Part shown: positions 8,289 through 15,117 of the stretch, in pieces
How the letters are laid out: every line of letters begins with the position of its first letter
Numbering within the stretch: the stretch's first letter is position 1
Assembly (NCBI GenBank): GCA_046331625.1
Contig: JAXLQL010000021.1
Coordinates: forward strand, 62,001-126,000
Direction: 5' to 3'
DNA: 64,000 nt
Source: JAXLQL01 sp046331625
GTDB lineage: Bacteria; Acidobacteriota; Terriglobia; Bryobacterales; Bryobacteraceae
Translations under genes and position numbers: made by a program
Notes under the pieces: generated by a model
Databases searched by the model: none
Seen by the model: only the letters and a program-made list of their open reading frames with translations
What the model was told of the DNA's origin: nothing

Positions 8289-9204
8289 CCAATTCCACCG
8301 CCAAGCCGCGCTGCTCATCCGAGCCATTCCCTTTGTCGCGGAAGAGTCTTGCTTCGCCCTGAAGGGCGGCACGGCGATCAACCTCTTCGTGCGCGACATG
8401 CCGCGGCTTTCTGTTGACATCGATCTCACCTACCTCCCCATCGCGGACCGCGCCGCCTCGCTTGCCGAAATCGACGCAGCGATGGGGCGCATCGGCAGGC
8501 GCATCGCCAAGAACATTCGCGGCGCGCGCGTCACGGCGGCCCGGCTGAAGGGGGACAACGCGGTCAGTAAGCAGTTCATCGAAGTGGACGGTGTGCAGAT
8601 CAAGATCGAAGTGACGCCAGTGCTGCGCGGCTGCTTGTACGGACCTTCGATTCGCGCCACCTCGCCGAGAGTGGAAGACGAGTTCGGCTTCGCCGAGGTG
8701 CAGGTGGTCAGCTTCGCCGACCTCTACGCCGGCAAACTCGTCGCCGCGCTCGACCGCCAACATCCCCGTGACCTCTTCGATGTCCGCGATCTTCTCGCCA
8801 ACGAGGGACTCGGCGCCGCGCTGCGAAAGGCCTTCGTCGTCTACCTTCTGAGCCACAACCGACCCGTGTCCGAGATCCTCTCTCCCGCGCGCCTCGACAT
8901 GTCACGCGAATTTCAACGAGGCTTCGAAGGCATGTCCGCCGCGCCCGTCACGCTCGATGAGTTGTACCGAACGCGCGAGCAGTTGATCGCGGAGATTTGC
9001 GGCAAGATGCCCGCCGAGCACCGCCGGTTCCTGGTCTCCTTCGAGGAGGGCAAGCCTGAACGGGATCTCCTCGATGCTCCCGGCGCGGAGGATCTTCCGG
9101 CCGTGCGATGGCGGCTCCAAAACCTCACCGTGGCCGGGCCGAGAAAGCGGGCGGAGTTGGCGAAAGGCTTGCGCAAGGCGGTAGGACTGAGCGCTTCCGC
9201 CTAG
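8275..9204 (+). CDS. abiEii: Type IV toxin AbiEii, nucleotidyltransferase
   Basis: A 309-residue nucleotidyltransferase-fold toxin. The motif LKGGTAINLF (29-38) followed by RLSVDIDLTY (44-53) gives the GG...DxD active site (Asp48 and Asp50) of AbiEii/DUF1814 proteins; later motifs include VSFADLYAGKLVAALDRQHPRDLFDV, matching the family's kinase-like second half. AbiEii toxins transfer nucleotides, in studied mycobacterial cases to tRNA acceptor ends, and cause reversible growth arrest or abortive phage infection. It overlaps abiEi by 14 bases. All motif residues are present, so the toxin should be active. Confidence 0.9.
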   Translation: MAYADQFHRQAALLIRAIPFVAEESCFALKGGTAINLFVRDMPRLSVDIDLTYLPIADRAASLAEIDAAMGRIGRRIAKNIRGARVTAARLKGDNAVSKQFIEVDGVQIKIEVTPVLRGCLYGPSIRATSPRVEDEFGFAEVQVVSFADLYAGKLVAALDRQHPRDLFDVRDLLANEGLGAALRKAFVVYLLSHNRPVSEILSPARLDMSREFQRGFEGMSAAPVTLDELYRTREQLIAEICGKMPAEHRRFLVSFEEGKPERDLLDAPGAEDLPAVRWRLQNLTVAGPRKRAELAKGLRKAVGLSASA

Positions 9205-9217
9205 CACGTGCGGCTCC

Positions 9218-10003
9218 CTACGCCGAAGCCTTGCGCCACGGGAACAACTTCCGCTCCGCCAACCCCAACAACGCCCGAAACAGAAACGCCGCAATCCCGA
9301 TCGCAATAATCCCCGCGTACACCCGCTCGAAGTCGAGCACCTTCCGCGCCGCCTCCACCATGTACCCGACGCCCTTGCGCGAGTTCACCATCTCCGCCAG
9401 AATCACGTAAGTCCAGCCGATATCGTAGAGAATCCGAAACGACCCAAAAACCCCGGGAAACGACGCCCGAAACATCAGCCACAACGTCTGCGGAGTGTTC
9501 GCACCCAGTGTGTACGCGGTCTCGAGCAAAGCGTCGTCCACCTTGTTCACTTCCTCCACCACCGTGGCGAGCAAGTAGAAGAACATCCCGAACCACAGGA
9601 ACCCGATCTTCATCGCCTCATCCATCCCGAGCAGAGCGATGAACGCCGGCAGAAAGGCCGTGATCGGCATCGACCGCATCGGCGCCGCGATCGGATTCAC
9701 GAACTCGTGTACCACCGGGAACGCGCCCATCAGCAGCCCCAGCGGGATCGCCACCACCGCGCACCAGAAGAACGCCTGCGCGATCCGCCACCAACTCTGG
9801 AACACGTTGCCGAGAAGATCGTACTCGGTCCACAAGCGCCCGAACGCCGCCACCACACCCAGCGGATCCGGCAGCGCGAACGGCGGAAGCAGCTTCCCGC
9901 GCGTCAGTACGAACCAGATCGCGATCAACAGAACCCACGCCGCCACACCGAGGATGACGCTCGTCGTGCGATCAACGGGTTTGCGAATCGTGAAAAGGCT
10001 CAA
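9218..10003 (-). CDS. ABC transporter permease (SsuC/TauC type)
   Basis: A 261-residue binding-protein-dependent permease with about six membrane segments and the EAA-loop region near ETAYTLGANTPQTLWLMFRASFPGVFGSFRI (about 160-190). This family imports sulfonates, nitrate/cyanate or thiamine precursors with a soluble binding protein and an ATPase. The TTG start sits directly after the TAG of the SBP-OmpA gene, so it is the last gene of the pspA-type operon. No ATPase gene is found in this operon or in the window, so the permease either borrows a distant ATPase or has a role other than import. Confidence 0.85.
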   Translation of the reverse strand: MSLFTIRKPVDRTTSVILGVAAWVLLIAIWFVLTRGKLLPPFALPDPLGVVAAFGRLWTEYDLLGNVFQSWWRIAQAFFWCAVVAIPLGLLMGAFPVVHEFVNPIAAPMRSMPITAFLPAFIALLGMDEAMKIGFLWFGMFFYLLATVVEEVNKVDDALLETAYTLGANTPQTLWLMFRASFPGVFGSFRILYDIGWTYVILAEMVNSRKGVGYMVEAARKVLDFERVYAGIIAIGIAAFLFRALLGLAERKLFPWRKASA

Positions 10004-11578
10004 CTACGCCCCCGTGTTCGAATACACCTTGATGTCCGTGCGCCGATTCTTCTCGCGACCTTCCGGCGTCCCGTTGTTATCCACCGGCTTGTCGGGACCA
10101 TTCCCTAACGTGCGCATCCGTGCCGCCGGGAAGCCGTACTTCTTCATCAGATACCCCTTCACCGTCTCGGCTCGATCGCGCGAGAGCCCCATGTTCAAAT
10201 CACGATCACCCGTGGAATCGGTGTTGCCTTCGATATCCACCACCGTGTTCTCATACGCGCGCATGAAGCTGCCGATCTCGTCCACCACCGCGCGCGAATC
10301 CACGCTCATGTTCGCCGATCCCGTATCGAAGTAGATCGCGCGGCGCTGCGTGGCGAACGGAGTCGCGCCCTTCGCCGGAGCCTTGTACTCGGGCGCAGCC
10401 TCGGTCGAAGTCGTAGAGAACTTGCCCGCGAGCGAATCGAGGTAACGCCGGTCCACGCTGTCTTCGATATCGCCCGCGCGCTTGATCAGACGCTCCTCGC
10501 GATACATCTCCTGTGCGAGCTTCATGATGTTGGCGTAATCGGAATCCGACCCGCGTGCGCCGAAGAACGCCTTGTTGTCGGCGAAGTCCGTCAGGCGCAC
10601 GCCTTCGAGCATCGTCTTGGCGAGATCCGCGGGGATGTTGAAATCCTTGATGGTGCCGATCAGCGTGTGCGCCCGCGAAGGCTCCTTGCGGATGAAGTCG
10701 ACGCCTTCGAGCCAGCCCTCGATGAACTTCGACGTAGTCCCGGGATTGGCCGAAGCGAAGCGGTCGCTCACCACCAGAATGTCGGCGATCAGCTTGTTCG
10801 CGATCTTGGTGTCGTAGATCTTGCGCGAGCCGGAGCGCTTGGCCACGGCATCGGACATGTCGGGATCCCACGCGACGGCTGCATCCACCTTCTGCTGTGC
10901 GAACAGTGTTGCGGGCTCGATGCCATCCTTCGTGTGGACCGCCTTCTTGAAAATCTCCTGCCGCTGCTCCGTCGTGAGTCCAGAGCCCTTGAGCCCGTTC
11001 CACAACAGGAAGTGCGATGGCGTGTAAGGCGCAAACGCGATCGTCTTGCCCGCCAGCGCTTCGATGTTGCTGATACCTTGCTTGCCGATTACGCCATCGG
11101 CGCCGCGTGACCAGTCCACCATATGAACAGCGCGCGCATTGAAGCCTTTGTCGAGAAACTGGCCGTAGTCTTTGGCCCACACGTCGGCTGTGGTGAGCAT
11201 GACGTCCACGTTGTTCGTGGCGAGCGCGGCCGCGCCTTCGGTCCAGTCATCGATGATCTTGAACGAGACCTTCAGGCCCTTCTTGTCATAGATGGATCCG
11301 GCGGCGGTGTCGAGTCCGCCGTTGGCCACGAGCCCGCCCACGCACCCGACCCAGATATTCACGCGCACGCGGACGTTGTTGTTCTCCGGCGTCGACGGCG
11401 ACGATAGCGGCTTCGAAGTATCGACCGGCTTGGCCGTGCTCGCCGATTCCTTCTTGCCCCCGCTGCCTAGGAGCCCCCCGAGATCCAGCATGCCGTACTT
11501 GTTCAGGCCATAGCCGAACAGCGCCAGGCCGAGCAGGAAAATGAGGACCCAACCGCCTTTTTCGATACGTACAGCCAT
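10004..11578 (-). CDS. Substrate-binding protein fused to an OmpA peptidoglycan-binding domain
   Basis: A 524-residue two-domain protein. After a single N-terminal membrane segment (about 9-28) and a Ser/Pro linker, residues about 70-360 form an NMT1/TauA-like periplasmic binding domain (VRVNIWVGCVGGLVANGGLD, later FAPYTPSHFLLWNGLK and DAAVAWDPDMSDAV). Residues about 405-520 are an OmpA-like domain (IYFDTGSANMSVDSR, then IEGNTDSTGDRDLNMGLS and the NRRTDIKV end) that binds peptidoglycan. Such a protein would hold a ligand sensor between inner membrane and wall. AAGGAG precedes the ATG. It lies between pspA and the permease gene, all on one strand with short gaps. Confidence 0.9.
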   Translation of the reverse strand: MAVRIEKGGWVLIFLLGLALFGYGLNKYGMLDLGGLLGSGGKKESASTAKPVDTSKPLSSPSTPENNNVRVRVNIWVGCVGGLVANGGLDTAAGSIYDKKGLKVSFKIIDDWTEGAAALATNNVDVMLTTADVWAKDYGQFLDKGFNARAVHMVDWSRGADGVIGKQGISNIEALAGKTIAFAPYTPSHFLLWNGLKGSGLTTEQRQEIFKKAVHTKDGIEPATLFAQQKVDAAVAWDPDMSDAVAKRSGSRKIYDTKIANKLIADILVVSDRFASANPGTTSKFIEGWLEGVDFIRKEPSRAHTLIGTIKDFNIPADLAKTMLEGVRLTDFADNKAFFGARGSDSDYANIMKLAQEMYREERLIKRAGDIEDSVDRRYLDSLAGKFSTTSTEAAPEYKAPAKGATPFATQRRAIYFDTGSANMSVDSRAVVDEIGSFMRAYENTVVDIEGNTDSTGDRDLNMGLSRDRAETVKGYLMKKYGFPAARMRTLGNGPDKPVDNNGTPEGREKNRRTDIKVYSNTGA

Positions 11579-11599
11579 GGGAGTCTCCTTGAAGCGGGC

Positions 11600-12331
11600 C
11601 TACGAAGTCCGCTGTTGTTCGCGGCCACCGATCGTCTTCTGCGCCTCACCCGCCGCCGGTTGCGGTGACATCAGGCCCATCTCGATCTTGAACTGCTTCA
11701 CCAATTCATTGGCGCGCAGCTTCTCCGCTTCCTCTTCGATCTTGATCTTCTGCTGGTCCACGTTGGTGAGCGCCATCTCCATGCGAGCTTCCTGCATGGC
11801 GGTCTTTTCTTCGATCTTCCTCACCATCTCGTCGTGCGTCTGGCTGATGCCCGCCACTTCGAACTGCTCGAGCGCGTCAGCCACCTTCTGCTGCCACTGC
11901 GACCGGCGATAGTCGCGAATCGCGGCCAGCGCCTCCTGCGTCTTACGTTCTTTCTCGCGCAGGAACGCCTTCTTCACGTTGAGCGCCTTGTCGTATGCGG
12001 CCTGCGCGGTGGAGAGCTGCCCTTGCGTGCGAGCCAGCGCCGAGCGCAAGCTCTCTAGCTGTGAAGCGAAGCTGCCGGCCAGGTCGTCCCGCCCCGCCTG
12101 GATCGCCGCTTTCACCTTTGCGGTGAGATCGAGCACATCGTTCTTGTATTTCGCCTCTTCCTTTTCGAGAAGCGTGACGTTCGCCTTCACCATGGCGATC
12201 GACTCGTTCATCCGAGGCACCTGATCGTTCATGTCGCGGATGTTCTGCTGGAGCAACATCTCCGGGTCCTCGGCGAACGAGATGAACATCCCGACGAACG
12301 AGCGAAACACGCGCGCAATGCGATTAAACAT
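11600..12331 (-). CDS. pspA: PspA/IM30 family membrane-stress protein
   Basis: A 243-residue, almost wholly helical protein that begins with the amphipathic PspA start (MFNRIARVFRSFVGMFISFAEDPEMLLQQNIRDM) and continues as a long coiled coil. PspA proteins coat damaged inner membrane and are ESCRT-III relatives; length and the conserved EDPEMLLQQ motif fit the family. GGAGG stands about 8 bases upstream of the ATG. No PspF/PspB/PspC gene is nearby; instead the neighbours are an upstream coiled-coil protein and a downstream SBP-OmpA fusion and permease, an alternative stress-operon layout. Confidence 0.92.
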   Translation of the reverse strand: MFNRIARVFRSFVGMFISFAEDPEMLLQQNIRDMNDQVPRMNESIAMVKANVTLLEKEEAKYKNDVLDLTAKVKAAIQAGRDDLAGSFASQLESLRSALARTQGQLSTAQAAYDKALNVKKAFLREKERKTQEALAAIRDYRRSQWQQKVADALEQFEVAGISQTHDEMVRKIEEKTAMQEARMEMALTNVDQQKIKIEEEAEKLRANELVKQFKIEMGLMSPQPAAGEAQKTIGGREQQRTS

Positions 12332-12346
12332 GGATAGCCTCCAAAT

Positions 12347-12386
12347 GTAGGGCAGGCCTCGGCCTGCGCGGGACTTCAGTCCCGCC
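12347..12386. repeat. REP-like dispersed palindromic repeat, copy 1
   Basis: About 40 bases starting GTAGGGC and ending in the perfect palindrome GCGGGACTTCAGTCCCGC (12368-12385). A closely similar unit lies at 18184-18223, and the palindrome core with CG in place of TC occurs at 39304-39321. It sits between two genes of the same operon, where it could form a stem-loop in the mRNA and alter expression of pspA relative to the upstream gene. Confidence 0.75.
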
Positions 12387-12391
12387 CCTTC

Positions 12392-13090
12392 CTATGGCTG
12401 CGGCTTCGGGGCGGGCGGCTTGGCTGCCGCGGGGGAGGGTCGCGCGGACGTAGTGATCGGATTCTCGGTCACAAAAAAAGATACGGCGTCCGCGATCTTT
12501 TGTTCCTCCAACTGTTTCTGAATGCGCCATGACTGAAAGGCCTCCTTGCGTTTGGCCGCTTCCTGATTGTTGGCTTCGATCTTGGCTTTGAGCTCGGCAA
12601 CCAGGCGGTCAATCTCGGCCTGGTGCTTGCGATTCTCTTCGAGCTTGGCGGCCTCGAAGTCTTCGGCCTGCTTCTGTTGCACGCGTTCGAACGTATCGAG
12701 CGCCTTGTCGCGGCGAATCGCGTCTTCGATCACCGATTCGATCTTCGCCCCCGCCGCTTCCAGCGCCACCAATACCGAACTCCGTTTCACCTCGCCTGGC
12801 AGGTTCTTGATATGCGGGCTCGCGAGCATGTCAGCCACTTTGAAAATGCTGTAGCCATGCGCCGGGGGCGCGATCTCCGCCGCGTGGTAGATCTCGTCGA
12901 ACGACATCGGGTTCGCAACCGCCGCGGCCATTTGCGGAGCAGCAGGCAACGGCTGGATCGAGGCGGCAATGTCGGCGATCGCCTGCGCGGCCGACGCTTG
13001 GTCGGCAGGCTCCAATTTGCGCGGCGAAGCGGACGGCGCAGCCGGATCGACGCTGACGAAGTACTCGTACCACTTCTTGCCGTTGGCCAT
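12392..13090 (-). CDS. Hypothetical coiled-coil protein upstream of pspA
   Basis: A 232-residue protein of unrecognised family. Residues 1-75 are Ala/Pro-rich; 75-120 hold a helical region (HGYSIFKVADMLASPHIKNLP); about 120-205 are a charged coiled coil (AEDFEAAKLEENRKHQAEID, EANNQEAAKRKEAFQSW); the end is Pro/Ala-rich. No signal peptide or membrane segment is visible. It is first in a four-gene minus-strand operon with pspA, so a role as a PspA partner or regulator is inferred from position and the shared coiled-coil character. It stands head to head with the methyltransferase gene. Confidence 0.75.
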   Translation of the reverse strand: MANGKKWYEYFVSVDPAAPSASPRKLEPADQASAAQAIADIAASIQPLPAAPQMAAAVANPMSFDEIYHAAEIAPPAHGYSIFKVADMLASPHIKNLPGEVKRSSVLVALEAAGAKIESVIEDAIRRDKALDTFERVQQKQAEDFEAAKLEENRKHQAEIDRLVAELKAKIEANNQEAAKRKEAFQSWRIQKQLEEQKIADAVSFFVTENPITTSARPSPAAAKPPAPKPQP

Positions 13091-13289
13091 GCTGTGAGTT
13101 GCCCTTCGGGATGATTATAGCGGCTCGGGCGTGCCCACCCGCGCCCTGCCGATGCTCCAAAGGACCCATGACGAACGCATCATCGCCCTGGTACCGCCGC
13201 TGGCTTCTCTCCCACACGAGCAGAGTCCAAAATCGAGCAGGCGACTGTGCGGTGCCACGCGCCAAAACCGTCGCCATACAGGAGCCTTG

Positions 13290-14057
13290 ATGTCGAATCT
13301 CGAACAGTACCGCGCGTCAGAATCCGAGAAGATGCGCACCTCGGATCTGCTGGGTCTGATCCCGGAAGCTGGCCGCAATGCGCTCGACGTAGGCGCTCGT
13401 GAGGGCTTCTTCTCGCGGCTCCTGGCCGAACGCTTTGACTCCGTCACAGCTCTCGACCTATCAGTTCCGCACGTGGATCATCCCCGAGTTACCAACGTGG
13501 CCGGCGACGTGACCAAGCTCCAATTCCCAGACAACAGCTTCGATTTTGTCTTCTGCGCCGAAGTGCTCGAGCACATTCCGGACTTGGCTCAGGCCTGCTC
13601 CGAACTCGCCCGTGTCGCCAAGCGGCACGTCTTGATCGGCGTCCCCTTCCAACAGGACCTGCGTTTGTACAAAACGCTCTGCCGCAGTTGCGGAAAGCAC
13701 AATCCGCCCTATGGTCACGTGAACTCGTTCACCGACGACCGCTTGCGCGGCCTGTTCCCTGGGCTCGAAGCAGAGAAGGTTTCGCTGGTGGGCCAGCGGC
13801 ACGAGGCCACCAACTGGCTCGCCGATTTCCTGATGGACTTGGGCCAGAACCCTTGGGGAACTTACACGCAAGACGAACCGTGCATCCACTGTGGAGCGCC
13901 GCTCCAGCCTCCCGTGGCGCCGAACTTGGCCGCCAAGCTCGGAGCGCGCCTCATCGCGATCCAAAGCAGAATCTCGTCTCCGTCGGCGAACTGGATTCAC
14001 GTGCTGTTCTCCAAGCGCGCCGCCGCCCCATCGGTCGACCTGCCGAGGGCGGCCTAG
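13290..14057 (+). CDS. SAM-dependent methyltransferase (class I, type 11)
   Basis: A 255-residue enzyme with the class I Rossmann motifs: motif I ALDVGAREGFFSRLLAERF (about 31-49), acidic end of strand 2 in VTALDLS, and NSFDFVFCAEVLEHIPD (about 81-97) of the UbiE/type 11 group. A small Cys pattern (CRSCGKHNPPYGH and later CIHCGA) hints at a metal site outside the core. The frame is open to 13131, but AGGAG at 13280-13284 fixes the start at 13290. The substrate is unknown; similar proteins occur with surface glycan genes. Confidence 0.85.
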   Translation: MSNLEQYRASESEKMRTSDLLGLIPEAGRNALDVGAREGFFSRLLAERFDSVTALDLSVPHVDHPRVTNVAGDVTKLQFPDNSFDFVFCAEVLEHIPDLAQACSELARVAKRHVLIGVPFQQDLRLYKTLCRSCGKHNPPYGHVNSFTDDRLRGLFPGLEAEKVSLVGQRHEATNWLADFLMDLGQNPWGTYTQDEPCIHCGAPLQPPVAPNLAAKLGARLIAIQSRISSPSANWIHVLFSKRAAAPSVDLPRAA

Positions 14058-14075
14058 TAGAGGCCTAGTAGAGCT

Positions 14076-14861
14076 TCACTCGGGAACAGGGGCGTGATGG
14101 TTCACGGGACCCGAGCCATGCCCCAGTCCCGGATTGCTCGCGATTGCCGCAGTGATGAACGCCTTCGCGCGCCGCACTGCTTCGGCGAGTGCGCGCCCCT
14201 GCGCTAGCCCCGCCGTGATCGCCGCCGAGTAGGTGCATCCGGTGCCGTGCGTATGCGCCGTCTCGATGCGCGCTGCCGGTAGTTCGAGCCACTCCACGCC
14301 ATCGAACAGTACGTCGGTCGCCGGACCCACGCCATGCCCCCCCTTCACCAGCACCGCCCGCACGCCGAGATCGCGGATGCGGAGCGCGGCCTGGCGCATG
14401 CTGTCGAGGCCCTCGATTTCGCATCCGGCCAGCGCCGCGGCCTCTGGGATGTTCGGCGTCACCAGGGCGGCGTGCGGCAATAGCTTCCGGCGCAACGTGT
14501 CCACCGCATCTGCCGCGATCAGCGGCGCGCCGTGCTTCGAGAGCATCACCGGATCCACCACCAACGGAAACGCAAACGCGCGCGCGGCCTCGGCCACCGC
14601 TTCGATGATGGCCGCATTGCCGAGCGCCCCGGTCTTCGCGGCCCCCGGCGGAATGTCCTCGATTACCGCCCGAATCTGCTCCGCCACTAACGCCGGCTCC
14701 ATGCATTCCACGCGGCTCACCCGCACGGTGTTCTGAACCGTGAGCAAGGTAACAACCGCCTCCCCAAAAACGCCGAAGCGATGAAATGTTTTGAGGTCAG
14801 CCTGGATCCCCGCGCCTCCGCTGGGGTCAGAGCCGGCGATCGTCAACGCGACAGGGATCAT
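14076..14861 (-). CDS. thiD: Hydroxymethylpyrimidine/phosphomethylpyrimidine kinase
   Basis: A 261-residue ribokinase-fold enzyme that phosphorylates HMP and HMP-P in thiamine biosynthesis. The start is the family signature ALTIAGSDPSGGAGIQADLK (5-24); the C-terminal anion-hole/base motif is THGTGCTYSAAI (about 216-227). Length matches ThiD without a ThiE or ThiN fusion. A frame extends 15 codons upstream, but the canonical start lies at 14861 with a weak GGA upstream. No other thiamine gene or TPP riboswitch is visible nearby. Confidence 0.93.
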   Translation of the reverse strand: MIPVALTIAGSDPSGGAGIQADLKTFHRFGVFGEAVVTLLTVQNTVRVSRVECMEPALVAEQIRAVIEDIPPGAAKTGALGNAAIIEAVAEAARAFAFPLVVDPVMLSKHGAPLIAADAVDTLRRKLLPHAALVTPNIPEAAALAGCEIEGLDSMRQAALRIRDLGVRAVLVKGGHGVGPATDVLFDGVEWLELPAARIETAHTHGTGCTYSAAITAGLAQGRALAEAVRRAKAFITAAIASNPGLGHGSGPVNHHAPVPE

Positions 14862-14935
14862 TTTTCCAGCATAACCGCCGGAAAATGGGGCGAAACGGCG
14901 AACCAATCGAACAGCGCTTCCGTCTATCCTTGCTG

Positions 14936-15112
14936 ATGCCGGAACCGATCTCGCCCAAGCGAGCCATCATCGCGTTGGCCTGCGCTCTGAGCTTGGCCGC
15001 CATGCTCGAAGTGAGCGTGAGACTGGCCGGTTGGCCCCCAACGCCCGGAACCGTGCGTGTGCGCACTGACGCACCGGCTCCTTTGGCGTTTCCGCTCTAT
15101 CGAAACTTCTAA
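14936..15112 (+). CDS. Small single-span membrane protein, possibly truncated
   Basis: A 58-residue frame with one hydrophobic segment (AIIALACALSLAAMLEVSVR) followed by a Pro-rich end. The pattern of a membrane segment ending in LEVSVRLAGWPP resembles the N-terminus of membrane-anchored SGNH/AlgX-like proteins, so this may be the stump of a lost larger gene. It ends 5 bases from the kinase gene on the other strand. No clear ribosome-binding site is present, and the coding status is uncertain. Confidence 0.35.
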   Translation: MPEPISPKRAIIALACALSLAAMLEVSVRLAGWPPTPGTVRVRTDAPAPLAFPLYRNF

Positions 15113-15117
15113 CCGGC

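Noticed and set aside
13099..13290. Short plus-strand frame before the methyltransferase gene
   Set aside because: No initiation signal and no recognisable product; the gap is the divergent promoter region.
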